A DNA stretch of 64,000 nt. Source: Methylobacterium sp. DB0501 (GTDB taxonomy: Bacteria > Pseudomonadota > Alphaproteobacteria > Rhizobiales > Beijerinckiaceae). The stretch is from the NCBI RefSeq assembly GCF_011043735.1, contig NZ_JAAKGV010000001.1, positions 186,001 to 250,000 on the forward strand, written 5' to 3'. This document shows, one piece after another, positions 46,679-59,331 of the stretch. The notes under the pieces were generated by a model that was not told the origin of the DNA, ran no database searches, and saw only the letters and a list, made by a program, of their open reading frames with translations. How positions within the stretch are numbered: position 1 is the first letter of the stretch; each line of letters starts with the position of its first letter. The translations under genes and the position numbers were made by a program.

Positions 46679-46914
46679 GCGCCTTCATCCCGCATCTGGC
46701 GGACGAGGGCGACCGCATCGATCGGCTCGCGCGGTGTCACGATGGTCTCGCGCAGCCAGTCGACTTCTTCCTTGGTCATCGGCCGCGGCTCGGTCGGTAC
46801 GAGCTTGACGAGATCCTCGTCGAGGCGGGTGATGATCACCTCCTCGCCCTCGGTCGCCTTGGCAAGCAATTCGGGCAGGCGGGCGATGGCATCTTCCAGC
46901 GAGTAATAGGCCAT
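46675..46914 (-). CDS. VapB/Phd-type antitoxin
   Basis: A 79-residue protein. The N-terminal part (YYSLEDAIARLPELLAKATEGEEVIITRLDEDLVKLVP, shown in part as ARLPELLAKATEGEEVIITR) is the Phd/YefM antitoxin fold, and the C-terminal half is acidic, likely the toxin-binding tail. ATG at 46914; its stop overlaps vapC. The pair should autoregulate its promoter, in the 95 bases upstream. Confidence 0.88.
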   Translation of the reverse strand: MAYYSLEDAIARLPELLAKATEGEEVIITRLDEDLVKLVPTEPRPMTKEEVDWLRETIVTPREPIDAVALVRQMRDEGA

Positions 46915-46975
46915 GACAATCTCCGTGGCGGCATCGGCCGCCAGGATAGCGAAATCCGGCCGTCCGCGGACAGGA

Positions 46976-47001
46976 GAGCCGGGGCGCTGAAGCCCCGGCT
47001 C
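46976..47001 (-). terminator. Hairpin after glpV
   Basis: Perfect 10-base arms (GAGCCGGGGC with GCCCCGGCTC) around GCTGAA, nine bases past the glpV stop and 62 bases ahead of the vapB start. No T-run. It may separate glpV from vapBC and glpK transcription. Confidence 0.6.
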
Positions 47002-47009
47002 CCTCAGCT

Positions 47010-48755
<1,746 letters not shown>

Positions 48756-48828
48756 GATCGTGGTCCTCCCTCTGGTGGTTGTCGACCCGCCTGATGCCGG
48801 CTGGCTGCCGGACGTGGCGGCGGGGTCT

Positions 48829-49110
48829 CTACGCGAAGCGGAACATCACCGCCCCGTAAACGAGCGAGAGCGCGAGCGCCCATTCCAGGCTCGGGCCGAC
48901 GAGGCCGAGCCAGGCGAGATTGATGAAGGCGGTCCCGACCAGCGTCAGGAACAGGCGGTCGCCCCGGGTGGTGGGGATGCGCAGGATCCCGACGCGCTCG
49001 GTCTCCGGGCGCCACACGGCGAGCGCCGTCATCAGGGCGAGCAGGCCGGCGATGACCGCGAAGAACGTCGCAGTCTGCCAGGTCCAGGCCATCCAGGCGA
49101 AATCGAGCAT
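48829..49110 (-). CDS. DUF2160 membrane protein of the glycerol operon
   Basis: A 93-residue protein with two or three hydrophobic segments (TWQTATFFAVIAGLLALMTALA, shown in part as FFAVIAGLLALMTAL; LTLVGTAFINLAWLGLVG; LALSLVYGAVMFRFA). DUF2160 genes sit in glycerol ABC operons; I recall the rhizobial one being called glpU, but cannot confirm. It may assist the importer in the membrane. Located between the second permease and glpV, 17 bases downstream of the former. Confidence 0.85.
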   Translation of the reverse strand: MLDFAWMAWTWQTATFFAVIAGLLALMTALAVWRPETERVGILRIPTTRGDRLFLTLVGTAFINLAWLGLVGPSLEWALALSLVYGAVMFRFA

Positions 49111-49127
49111 CGCTCAGAACTCCCCGA

Positions 49128-49924
<797 letters not shown>

Positions 49925-49925
<1 letters not shown>

Positions 49926-50895
49926 CAGGCGGCCCTCCGGTCGAGCGGGATGGTGGTGGCGGGGGGCAGGCTGCCGACGGCACTCGCGTCGGCCGGGTCG
50001 CTGTCGGCCAGCACCGTCCGGTTGCCGGCATCCACGTTGGTCATCACGGTGTAGAACACCCAGCAGACGCTGAGGATGATCAGGTTGTAGACCAGCGACA
50101 TCGCCGCCGCCCGGCCGAGGTCGAACTGCCCGAGCGCCAGCTTGACGAGGTCGATCGACAGGAAGGTCGTGGCGTTGCCGGGCCCGCCGCCGGTGAGCAC
50201 GAAGGGTTCGGTGTAGATCATGAACGAGTCCATGAACCGCAGCAGGACGGCGATCAGCAGGACGCGGCGCATCTTCGGCAGCTGGATGGTGCGGAAGATC
50301 GCCCACTGGCTCGCCCCGTCGATGCGGGCGGCCTGGTAATAGGCGTCGGGGATCGACTTGAGGCCGGCATAGCACAGGAGCGCGACGAGGCTGGTCCAGT
50401 GCCAGACATCCATGGTCACGATCGTGACCCAGGCGGCGAGCGCGCTGCCAGCGTAATTGTAGTCGATGCCGATTCTATTGAGGAGCGAGCCGAGGAGCCC
50501 GATATCGGTGCGGGCGAAGACCTGCCAGATCGTGCCGACGACGTTCCACGGGATCAAGAGCGGCAGGGCCATCAGCACGAGGCAGAAGGCGACCGAGCGG
50601 CCCTCCCGCGGCATCGAGAGCGCCACCGCGATGCCGAGCGGCACCTCGATCGCCAGGATGATCGCGGAGAACAGCAGGTTGCGCCACAGAGAATCGAAGA
50701 AGCGCTCGCCGAACTGGGTCGACGGGTCGAGCAGTTCCTGGAACCAGCCGAGGCCGTTCCAGAAGAACTGGTTGTTGCCGAACGTGTCCTGGAACGAGTA
50801 GTTGACCACCGTCATCAGCGGCAGCACCGCCGAGAAGGCGACGACGGCGAAGACCGGCAGGACGAGGAGCCAAGCCTTCTGGTTAACGGTCTTGG

Positions 50896-50899
<4 letters not shown>
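49925..50899 (-). CDS. glpP: Glycerol ABC importer permease 1
   Basis: A 324-residue permease of the MalF-like class, six membrane segments. N-terminal KAWLLVLPVFAVVAFSAVLP; EAA loop PDAYYQAARIDGASQWAIFRTIQLP, in part YQAARIDGASQWAIF. Ends with a polar tail after the last helix. It overlaps the glpT stop by four bases (50896-50899) and the glpQ start by one base, so all are coupled. Confidence 0.95.
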
Positions 50900-51990
<1,091 letters not shown>

Positions 51991-52004
51991 GGATCCCCTC
52001 TCCT

Positions 52005-53090
52005 TCAGGCCGCCGCCGGCAGGTCGAGGGCGGCCGTGCGGCCGCTTTCGTCGAACACCAGGGCGTGGCGGGGGTCGAGGTAGGTCGTCACCGCCGTGCC
52101 GGGCTCCAGCCGGCGCACGCCGGCCACCAGAGCGATCAGGCGGCTCTCGCCGGCATCGACGTGGACGAAGCTCTCCGAGCCGGTGATCTCGGCGACCGAG
52201 ACGGTGGCGGGCAGCGCGATCGCCTCGCCCGGCAGGGGATCGAGGGCGAGGTGGTGGGCGCGGAATCCGATCGTGTAGGCGCCGTCCGGCACGCCCGCGA
52301 GGGGGCCGGTCGCCCTAACCTGACCGCCGGTCGGGAGCGAGACCCGGCCGCCGGCCTTCATGACGCTCAACGTGTTGAGCGGCGGGTCGGAGAAGACCTT
52401 CGCGGTGACGAGGTCCTGGGGCCGGCGGTAGACGTCCGGTGTCGGTCCGACCTGAGTCACGCGGCCCTGGTGCAGGGTGGCGGTGCGCCCGCCGAGCATC
52501 AGGGCCTCGGCCGGCTCGGTGGTGGCGTAGACGAAGATCGCGCCCGTGGCCGCGAAGATGCGGGGCAGCTCCTCGCGCAGTTCCTCGCGCAGCTTGTAGT
52601 CGAGGTTCGCCAGCGGCTCGTCCATCAGCACGAGGTCGGCGCGCTTGCACAAGGCCCGGGCGATGGCGGTGCGCTGCTGCTGCCCGCCCGACAATTCGAG
52701 GGGCTTGCGCTTCAGGTAGGGCGTGAGCCGCAGCAGCCCCGCCGCCTCCTGCACCCGCGCCTCGATCTCAGCCTTCGCGATACCGGCGACCCGCATCGGC
52801 GAGGCGATGTTCTCGTAGACCGAGAGCGACGGGTAGTTGATGAATTGCTGGTAGACCATCGCGACGTTGCGGCGCTGCACCGGCAGCCCGGTCACGTCCT
52901 TGCCGTCGGCGACGATCCGGCCCTCGGTCGGCGCCTCCAGTCCTGCCATCAGGCGCATCAAGGTGGTCTTGCCGGCCAGAGTCTGGCCGAGCAGCACGTT
53001 GAGCGAGCCCTTGGGCAAAGCGAGGCTGACGTCGCGGATATGCGTCTCGGGTCCGACCCGCTTGGTGACGCTCTCCAGGATCAGGGTCAT
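52005..53090 (-). CDS. glpS: Glycerol ABC importer ATPase 1
   Basis: A 361-residue ATPase of the MalK/UgpC group. Its P-loop is unusual: GQTLAGKTTLMRL replaces GxSGxGKST-type spacing but keeps GKT. LSGGQQQRTAIARAL is a full signature, LVLMDEPLANLDYKLR Walker B, and the H-loop position reads IFVYATTEPAEAL, where Thr replaces the usual His. Ends with a TOBE-like domain. The complementary defects in this and the partner ATPase imply a heterodimer with one full catalytic site. Confidence 0.93.
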   Translation of the reverse strand: MTLILESVTKRVGPETHIRDVSLALPKGSLNVLLGQTLAGKTTLMRLMAGLEAPTEGRIVADGKDVTGLPVQRRNVAMVYQQFINYPSLSVYENIASPMRVAGIAKAEIEARVQEAAGLLRLTPYLKRKPLELSGGQQQRTAIARALCKRADLVLMDEPLANLDYKLREELREELPRIFAATGAIFVYATTEPAEALMLGGRTATLHQGRVTQVGPTPDVYRRPQDLVTAKVFSDPPLNTLSVMKAGGRVSLPTGGQVRATGPLAGVPDGAYTIGFRAHHLALDPLPGEAIALPATVSVAEITGSESFVHVDAGESRLIALVAGVRRLEPGTAVTTYLDPRHALVFDESGRTAALDLPAAA

Positions 53091-53112
53091 GGCGCCCTCC
53101 CGTCTCTTCCAG

Positions 53113-54699
53113 TCAGGCCGCGTTGGGGGCGGCGGCAGTGAGGCGCATGTAATCGTCGAGGGCGGCGGCCTCGGCGGGGGTGACCCTAAGGCCGAGCTTC
53201 GAGCGGCGCCAGAGCACGTCCTCGGCGCTGAACGCCCATTCGCGGCGCATCAGATGGCGCACCTCGCGCTCGGTGAGGTCGGCGCCGAAGAGCCGGCCGA
53301 GATCGGCGAGCGAGCGGGCGCCGCCCAGGATCTCCCGCGCGTCGGTGCCGTAGGCCCGCACCAGCCGGGCGACCAGCGCCTCGGGCACGCCCGGATGCTG
53401 GCGCACCAGCCCCGCCACGACCTCGTCGTAGCCCTCCTTCGGGAAGTTGCCGCCCGGCAGCACGGCGCCCGAGGTCCACGGGTCCTTCCGGGCCGCCGGC
53501 AGGTGGTCCTTCAGGCGCTCCAGCGCCGATTCCGCGAGGCGGCGATAGGTCGTGATCTTGCCGCCGAAGACCGAGAGCATCGCCGGCTGGCCGTCCGGCG
53601 CGTCGAGGGTCAGCACGTAGTCGCGGGTGGCTTCCTGCGCCTTCGAGGCGCCGTCGTCGTAGAGCGGGCGCACGCCCGAATAGGTCCAGACCACCTCGTC
53701 GCGGCTCACCGGCTCGCGAAAATACTCGCTGGCGGCAGCGCAGAGATAGGTGATCTCCTCCTCGCTCGCCTTCACGTCGGCGGGGTCGCCCTTGTAGTCG
53801 CGATCGGTGGTGCCGATCAGCGTGAAGTCGCGCTCGTAGGGGATCGCGAAGATGATGCGCTGGTCGGCGTTCTGGAAGATGTAGGCGCGGTCGTGCCGGA
53901 ACAGGCGGCGCACCACGATGTGGCTGCCCTGGACGAGGCGCACGCCCTCGGTCGAGTTGGCCCGGGCGACGCCGGTGAGGACGTCGGCGACCCAGGGGCC
54001 GGCGGCGTTGACGAGGGTGCGGGCCCGCACGGTGTCGCGGGCGCCGGTCCGGCGGTCCTCCGCGGTGATCGTCCACAGCCCGTCGGCGCGGGCGACGGTG
54101 ACGACGCGGGTGCGGGTGCGGATCACCGCGCCGCGCTCGGCGGCGTCGCGGGCGTTCAGCACCACGAGGCGCGAATCCTCGACCCAGCAATCCGAATATT
54201 CGAAGGCGCGGCGAAAGCCGGGTTTCAGCGGCTGGCCGGCGGGATCGCGCGTCAGGTCGAGGGTGCGGGTGGCGGGCAGGCGCTTGCGGCCGCCGAGGTT
54301 GTCGTAGAGCAGGAGACCTAAGCGCAGGAGCCAGCCGGGCCGCAGGCCGGAATGGTGCGGCAGCACGAAGCGCAGGGGCCAGACGATGTGGGGCGCCATG
54401 CCCCACAAAACCTCGCGCTCCATCAGGGCCTCGCGGACCAGGCGGAACTCGTAATGCTCCAGGTAGCGCAGGCCGCCATGGATCAGCTTGGTCGAGGTCG
54501 AGGAGGTGCCGCTCGCCAGGTCGTTCTGCTCGAACAGCACCACCGAGGCGCCGCGGCCCACCGCGTCGCGGGCGATGCCGCAGCCGTTGATGCCGCCGCC
54601 GATCACCGCGAGGTCGAACACCCCGCGCTCGTCGCCGGGCTGCTGCCTGGGGGCCAAGGCCACCTCCCTGTCGGAGCCCTTCGGCTCTTTCGTTTGCAT
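53113..54699 (-). CDS. glpD: Aerobic glycerol-3-phosphate dehydrogenase
   Basis: A 528-residue FAD-dependent, membrane-associated dehydrogenase, oxidising glycerol-3-phosphate to dihydroxyacetone phosphate with quinone as acceptor. The FAD site is FDLAVIGGGINGCGIARDAVGRG, in part VIGGGINGCGIARDA. STSTKLIHGGLRYLEHYEF is family-diagnostic, and a C-terminal helical domain contains RREWAFSAEDVLWRRSKLGL (in part AFSAEDVLWRRSKLGL). First structural gene after glpR, with repeats likely to be operators just upstream. Confidence 0.97.
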   Translation of the reverse strand: MQTKEPKGSDREVALAPRQQPGDERGVFDLAVIGGGINGCGIARDAVGRGASVVLFEQNDLASGTSSTSTKLIHGGLRYLEHYEFRLVREALMEREVLWGMAPHIVWPLRFVLPHHSGLRPGWLLRLGLLLYDNLGGRKRLPATRTLDLTRDPAGQPLKPGFRRAFEYSDCWVEDSRLVVLNARDAAERGAVIRTRTRVVTVARADGLWTITAEDRRTGARDTVRARTLVNAAGPWVADVLTGVARANSTEGVRLVQGSHIVVRRLFRHDRAYIFQNADQRIIFAIPYERDFTLIGTTDRDYKGDPADVKASEEEITYLCAAASEYFREPVSRDEVVWTYSGVRPLYDDGASKAQEATRDYVLTLDAPDGQPAMLSVFGGKITTYRRLAESALERLKDHLPAARKDPWTSGAVLPGGNFPKEGYDEVVAGLVRQHPGVPEALVARLVRAYGTDAREILGGARSLADLGRLFGADLTEREVRHLMRREWAFSAEDVLWRRSKLGLRVTPAEAAALDDYMRLTAAAPNAA

Positions 54700-54737
54700 C
54701 CTGGCGCGAATCTAGCCGCAGCCGGACGTTGACGCAA

Positions 54738-54807
54738 GCGAAACCGAAAGTAGGAAGGCGCGAATGAAAGCCGGACTCTTTCGGTTTGGCGACGTTTCGG
54801 TTTCGGC
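54738..54807. promoter_or_regulatory. Candidate GlpR operators between glpR and glpD
   Basis: Three copies of CTTTCGGTTT-type sequence lie in the 107-base glpR-glpD gap: CTTTCGGTTTCGC on the minus strand (54738-54750), CTTTCGGTTTGGC on the plus strand (54778-54790), and GTTTCGGTTTCGGC on the plus strand (54794-54807). Copies 1 and 2 face each other. DeoR-family GlpR proteins bind TTCG-containing half-sites. Position fits repression of glpD and the importer. Confidence 0.6.
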
Positions 54808-55607
54808 TATTCCGCAGCGTCGGAGGTCTCGTGCGCGGCCAGCCCGGCCTCGACCAGCTCGACGCGGTTCAGCGCGCACATCTCCCGTAAGGAGGCGGAG
54901 GGCATGGCGTCGGTGACGAAGTAGTCGAGCTCGCGCAGGTGGCCGACCCGGATCGGCGCCGAGCGGTCGAGCTTCAGCTTGTCGGCGACCAGGATCACCC
55001 GGCGGGCATTCTCGATGATGGCGCGGGCGACCCGCACCTCGCGGTAGTCGAAGTCGAGCAGCGTGCCGTCCTCGTCGATCGCCGAGGCGCCGATCACCGC
55101 GTAATCGACCTTGAACTGGTTGATGAAATCGACCGCCGCCGAGCCGATCACCGCCCCGTCGGCGCGCCGCACCGGCCCGCCGGCAACGATCAGGCTCATC
55201 TTCGGGTGGCGGTAGAGCAGGGTCGCGACGTTGAGGTTGTTGGTGATGACCAGAAGGTCCTCGTGGTCGCCGAGCGCCCGGGCGACCTCCTCGGTGGTGG
55301 TGCCGATGTTGATGAACAGGGACGCGCTGTTGGGGATCAGCCGCGCCGCCGCCTCGCCGATCGCCCGCTTCTCGCCGTGGGCGACGAGACGGCGCGCCTC
55401 GTAGGACACGTTCTCGACGCCCGACGCCACCACGGCGCCGCCATGGATGCGCGACAGGAGCCGGCTGTCGCACAATTCGTTCAGGTCCTTGCGGATCGTC
55501 TGCGGCGTCACCTCGAACCGCGCCGCCAAGTCCTCGACGCTGACCCGCCCGTGCAGGCGGGCGAGGGCGAGGATGTCCTGCTGGCGCTGGGAAACCTGGT
55601 CGATCAC
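54807..55607 (-). CDS. glpR: DeoR-family glycerol regulon repressor
   Basis: A 266-residue DeoR/GlpR regulator. N-terminal helix-turn-helix: RQQDILALARLHGRVSVEDLAARFEVTPQTIRKDLNELC, in part ARFEVTPQTIRKDLN. The sensor domain has the sugar-phosphate loops FINIGTTTEEVARAL and TNNLNVATLLY. GTG at 55607 with AAGGCAG upstream is chosen since the domain begins there; an earlier in-frame start would add a proline/arginine tail. Glycerol-3-phosphate should relieve repression. Confidence 0.94.
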   Translation of the reverse strand: MIDQVSQRQQDILALARLHGRVSVEDLAARFEVTPQTIRKDLNELCDSRLLSRIHGGAVVASGVENVSYEARRLVAHGEKRAIGEAAARLIPNSASLFINIGTTTEEVARALGDHEDLLVITNNLNVATLLYRHPKMSLIVAGGPVRRADGAVIGSAAVDFINQFKVDYAVIGASAIDEDGTLLDFDYREVRVARAIIENARRVILVADKLKLDRSAPIRVGHLRELDYFVTDAMPSASLREMCALNRVELVEAGLAAHETSDAAE

Positions 55608-55621
55608 GGCGCGCTGCCTTG

Positions 55622-55658
55622 TTCTTGCCCGCGGGGGCGATTCTTGCCCGCGGGGGGG
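55622..55658. repeat. Direct repeat in the glpR upstream region
   Basis: TTCTTGCCCGCGGGGG occurs twice (55622-55637, 55641-55656), spaced at 19 bases, 15 bases before the glpR start. It could be a regulator site or a slippage-prone tandem. Confidence 0.5.
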
Positions 55659-55757
55659 CGGGGGCGGGCATTGTCGGGGCAAGCGGAGGCGGGCGCAATC
55701 GGGGGTGGGGTACGGAGAGGCGCCTCGACCGGCTCGACGGGATTCATGCCCTCCGCG

Positions 55758-55791
55758 TCATTCCGGGCTCCGCTGCGCGGCCCCGGAACGA
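55758..55791. repeat. Solo arm of palindromic repeat family B
   Basis: TCATTCCGGGCTCCGCTGCG...CCCCGGAACGA matches the right arm design of the 44553-44692 element, with a short internal pairing. It lies in the 226-base gap between glpR and the DUF1612 gene. Confidence 0.55.
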
Positions 55792-55833
55792 TCCTGTGGG
55801 TGTCACCGACCGGGAGAGCAGAGGAAGTCCCCC

Positions 55834-56916
55834 TCACACGATTCCCCACGCCCGGTACCGCCGCCGCTCCGTCAATTCCCGCGGCCGGGCGGGCCCCAGC
55901 TCCGCCAGCATTCCCTCCACCGCCTGCGGGGTGACGGCGAGCGCCCGGGCGGCGCTCGCCACCGTGACGAGGGGCGTGGCGACGAACAGGTCGACGAGCT
56001 GCGGCAGCCGGGAGGTCCGGCGCTTGGCCACGCAGGCGCGCAGCATCACCTCGCGGGCCAGGGTCAGGCGGTCGAGGTCGCGCCCGGCGGCGCGGGCGGA
56101 GGTCTCGACCGCCCCGAGGAGGCCGGCCAGCCGGTCGGCGGGCGGCAAGGCCCGCGACCAGCGCGCCCGGCCCTCGCGCAGGCCCAGCGACAGGGCCGGC
56201 AGGTGGGCCCGGACCTTGCCGCGGGACCGCAGCAGGGCGGAGGCCGCGAGGGGCCCGCGATGGCCCAGGCGCGGGGCCGGATCGAGCACCAGCCAGGCAT
56301 CGAGCGTCACCGCCGCGGCCAGCACCGCCGGCAGGTCGTGGGTGTCGTCGAGGACCCGCCGCCACGCCGTCATCGGACACGTCACGACCGGATTCTCGGG
56401 GAGCGGGCGCGAGGCCGGCCCGCCCGCCTCGACGCGGGCGAGAGTGCGGCTGGTGCGCAGGAGCAACCGGTCGATGGCGGCGAAGGCCGAGTCGGCGGCC
56501 TCGGCCCATTCGAACGCGTCCTCGTCCTCCGGCTCGGGCTCGGCCGCCTCGGGGTCGGGCCCGGCGAGCAGCGACCAGCCGGCGGGCGAGAAGGCCCAGC
56601 CCGGCGCGGCGGCCGCGAGGCGGCGGCGGTCGGCGAGCAGGGCGACAGCGCGGCCGAGCGCCAGGGTCGGGCGGCGCACATCCATCGCCGCCTCGTGCAG
56701 CACCAGATCCTCCAGGGCGACCAGCTCGCCGTCGAGATGCAGCGCGGCCTGGGCGTCGAACAGGTGCGCCCGCGCCCGCGCCCCGTCGGCCAGCACAGGC
56801 TCGGCCCGGGCAAGGCGTTCGTCGAGGCGGACCAGGGCATCGGAGGCCGATTCCAGCGGGCCGGCGAGGCGTCGCCACGCGGCGGGCAGGCGAAGCGAGT
56901 CGACATCATAAACCAT
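55834..56916 (-). CDS. DUF1612 helix-turn-helix protein
   Basis: A 360-residue protein. N-terminal half is DUF1612: SLRLPAAWRRLAGPLESASDALVRLDERLARAE and DGELVALEDLVLHEAAMDVRRPTLAL (in part ELVALEDLVLHEAAMDVR). The C-terminal part is a helix-turn-helix domain (LVTVASAARALAVTPQAVEGMLAELG, partly ARALAVTPQAVEGMLAE). Such proteins are typical of rhizobia and methylobacteria, often on plasmids or near mobile DNA, function unknown. ATG at 56916 is right before the conserved start; earlier in-frame codons look non-coding. Confidence 0.85.
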   Translation of the reverse strand: MVYDVDSLRLPAAWRRLAGPLESASDALVRLDERLARAEPVLADGARARAHLFDAQAALHLDGELVALEDLVLHEAAMDVRRPTLALGRAVALLADRRRLAAAAPGWAFSPAGWSLLAGPDPEAAEPEPEDEDAFEWAEAADSAFAAIDRLLLRTSRTLARVEAGGPASRPLPENPVVTCPMTAWRRVLDDTHDLPAVLAAAVTLDAWLVLDPAPRLGHRGPLAASALLRSRGKVRAHLPALSLGLREGRARWSRALPPADRLAGLLGAVETSARAAGRDLDRLTLAREVMLRACVAKRRTSRLPQLVDLFVATPLVTVASAARALAVTPQAVEGMLAELGPARPRELTERRRYRAWGIV

Positions 56917-57151
56917 TGCGGCGGCACGATACGGAAACGCAGTCCCAAGGGAAGTGCCCGTTCGCTTGGTCGACAGACGAGTGGCCCGCCGCCCACAGGC
57001 CGGGGGCACCGGCTTGACGTGGGCAATATTCCCACATAACCGGGGACCCGGCCGTTCGGCGTCCCGCCGGGACGGCTCCGCCGCAATTTCGCTGCCCGGC
57101 CGGCGCATGGACCCAACCCGCTCCAACGGCCCCAACCGCGACGAGGCCCCC

Positions 57152-58132
57152 GTGACCCACCCCGACGCCGCGCCGGATGCGTGCGTGCGCCAGCCCTCCG
57201 CCGGGAGAGCCTGCGAGACGATCCTGCCGACCTCCCCCTCGCCGGTCGCCATCGGCATCACGGTGTTCCGGCCGACGCCGGAGCAGGTCGCGGCCCTGCG
57301 CGCCCGGATCGAGGCGGAGCCGCGCCCGACGATCGTGTTCGACAATGGCGGCCTGCCGGCCTCGGCCGCGGCCGACCTTGCCCGGCGCGGCGCCCGGGTG
57401 CTGTCGGCGGGCGACAATATCGGGATCGGCGGCGCCCTCGACGCGATCGCCCGGGCGGCCACCGAGGCGGGCGCGGCCGGCCTTCTGCTCCTCGACCAGG
57501 ACGCCGCCTTCACGCCCGCCCAGGTCTCGGAGCTGGAGGCGGCGCTGGCGCGCCTGAAGACCTTGAGCCAGCCTCCGGCCGTGGTCGGCCCCCGGCCGGA
57601 GGCGGCCCCCGGCCGCAAGGCGCCGGCCTATCCGCGCCGGCCGGAGATCCCGGATTTCGGCTCCCTCGTGCCGGTGGCGTTCCTGGCCACCTCCGGCTCG
57701 CTCATCGACCTTCAGGCCTATGCCCGGATCGGCCCGTTCCGGAGCGACTTCTTCATCGACGGCGTCGACCTCGAATGGTGCTTCCGGGCTTGGGGCCTGG
57801 GCTACGGCTGCTGGATGGAGACGCGGACCGCCCTCCCCCACCATGTCGGGGGCGGGGTGATCCGCTCGCGGTGGCTCGGCATCGAGATGCCGCGCCAGCC
57901 GCTCTTCCGGATGGCGGCCTACCTGCGCAACAGCGTCTATGCCTGGCGGCTGCCGCACGTGCCCCGGGCCTGGGCGTTGCGCCAAGCGGCGTACCTGCCG
58001 CTCCAGGCCCTGCTCTACTGGGCCGATTCCGGCTATCGCCCCCGCGTGCTGGCGCAGCTTGCCGGCGCCGTGCTCGACGGCCTGCGCGGCCGGCTCGGAC
58101 GCCCCAAAGGACTGCCGAGAGATCTGGTATGA
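57152..58132 (+). CDS. Family 2 glycosyltransferase (rhamnosyltransferase-like)
   Basis: A 326-residue GT2 enzyme resembling RfbF-type rhamnosyltransferases: AIGITVFRPTPEQVAALRARI opens the domain, with TIVFDNGGLP, GDNIGIGGALDAIARAA, LLLLDQDAAF (metal-binding DxD-like DQD) and DFFIDGVDLEWCFRAWGLGY. GTG at 57152 has GAGG five bases ahead; an ATG at 57107 would add 15 residues. It begins a plus-strand surface-glycan cluster, ending with a four-base overlap into the next transferase. Confidence 0.85.
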   Translation: MTHPDAAPDACVRQPSAGRACETILPTSPSPVAIGITVFRPTPEQVAALRARIEAEPRPTIVFDNGGLPASAAADLARRGARVLSAGDNIGIGGALDAIARAATEAGAAGLLLLDQDAAFTPAQVSELEAALARLKTLSQPPAVVGPRPEAAPGRKAPAYPRRPEIPDFGSLVPVAFLATSGSLIDLQAYARIGPFRSDFFIDGVDLEWCFRAWGLGYGCWMETRTALPHHVGGGVIRSRWLGIEMPRQPLFRMAAYLRNSVYAWRLPHVPRAWALRQAAYLPLQALLYWADSGYRPRVLAQLAGAVLDGLRGRLGRPKGLPRDLV

Positions 58133-59118
58133 CGGGGATTGCCGCGATGCCCGCCCCCTCCCCCGCCCTCGACGTGGTGATCGTCAACTGGAACGGCGGC
58201 GCCCTGCTGCGGGCCTGCCTCGCCAGCCTGGCGGCGGCGGAGGAACGCCTCGGCGACGCCTTGAGCCTGCACGTCGTCGTGGTCGACAACGCCTCGACCG
58301 ACCGCTCCCTGGACGACCTGCCGCACCTGCGCCATGGACCGGGGATGGGACCGGCGGTGATCGCCAACCCGGACAATCAGGGCTTCGGCCGGGCCTGCAA
58401 TGCCGGCGCGGCACGGGGAGAGGCCCCGGCCATCCTGTTCCTCAATCCCGATGCCCGGGTGACGGCCGAGAGCCTCGCCGGCGCCCACGCGGCCCTGATG
58501 GCGGATCCGGGCACCGGCATCGTCGGGGCGCAGCTCCTCGACGAGGCGGGACGCGTGCAGCGCTCCTGCGCCCGACGGCCGACCGCCGCCTCGCTCGTCG
58601 GGCAGGCGCTCCTCCTCGACCGGGCGCGGCTGGTGCCCTCGCACTTCATGACCGAGTGGGACCACGCCGAGGACCGGGCGGTCGACCAGGTGATGGGCGC
58701 CTTCCTGATGATCCGCCGGTCGCTGTTCACGGAGCTGGGCGGCTTCGACGAGCGCTTCTTCGTCTATTACGAGGATGTCGACCTCTGCGCCCGGGCGCAG
58801 GATGCGGGCTTCGCGGTGCGCCACCTCGCCGGTGTCAGCGTGCGGCACGAGGGCCAGGGCACGACGCGGGCGGCCAAGGCGCATCGCCTCGCCTGCTTCC
58901 TCGAGAGCCAGATCCGCTACGCCGCCAAGCATCACGGCCGGGCGACGGCGCTTGCCCTGGTGGCGACGGCTTTCGGCGCCCAGGTGCCGTTGCGCCTCGT
59001 CCAGGCCCTGGCGCGGCGCTCGGGCCGCGAGGCCGGCGAGACGTTGCGCGGCGCGGGCCTGCTCGCCCGGGCGCTGCCCGGCCTGCTGCGGGCGATCCGC
59101 GCGCACCCCGCCCGGTGA
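58129..59118 (+). CDS. Family 2 glycosyltransferase (WcaA/rhamnosyltransferase-like)
   Basis: A 329-residue GT2: LDVVIVNWNGGALLRACLASL, VVVVDNASTDRSLDDL, NPDNQGFGRACNAGAA, FLNPDARVT, GAFLMIRRSLFTELGGFDERFFVYYEDVDLCAR (in part FDERFFVYYEDVDLCAR). The YYEDVDL motif is typical of the rhamnosyltransferase group. ATG overlaps the previous stop (ATGA), so they are coupled. Substrate unknown; probably adds a sugar to a lipid-linked or capsule glycan. Confidence 0.92.
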   Translation: MTGIAAMPAPSPALDVVIVNWNGGALLRACLASLAAAEERLGDALSLHVVVVDNASTDRSLDDLPHLRHGPGMGPAVIANPDNQGFGRACNAGAARGEAPAILFLNPDARVTAESLAGAHAALMADPGTGIVGAQLLDEAGRVQRSCARRPTAASLVGQALLLDRARLVPSHFMTEWDHAEDRAVDQVMGAFLMIRRSLFTELGGFDERFFVYYEDVDLCARAQDAGFAVRHLAGVSVRHEGQGTTRAAKAHRLACFLESQIRYAAKHHGRATALALVATAFGAQVPLRLVQALARRSGREAGETLRGAGLLARALPGLLRAIRAHPAR

Positions 59119-59331
59119 AGGCCCTTCCCTACGGTTTTGCGGCAACAGCCGGCGCTCAATCGTGCGCGAGGCCAGTTGCCGCCCTGGTAACCCAGCGCGA
59201 GGCTGCCTAGAGCGGACACAGTGAAGACTGGTTCGTCGCAGACAAGGCCTCACGATCGATACCCTGGATCGGCATCCGGCCGCCGCGCGACCGGGTTCCG
59301 TTCCGGACCAAGACGAAACGTCGGACTCACC

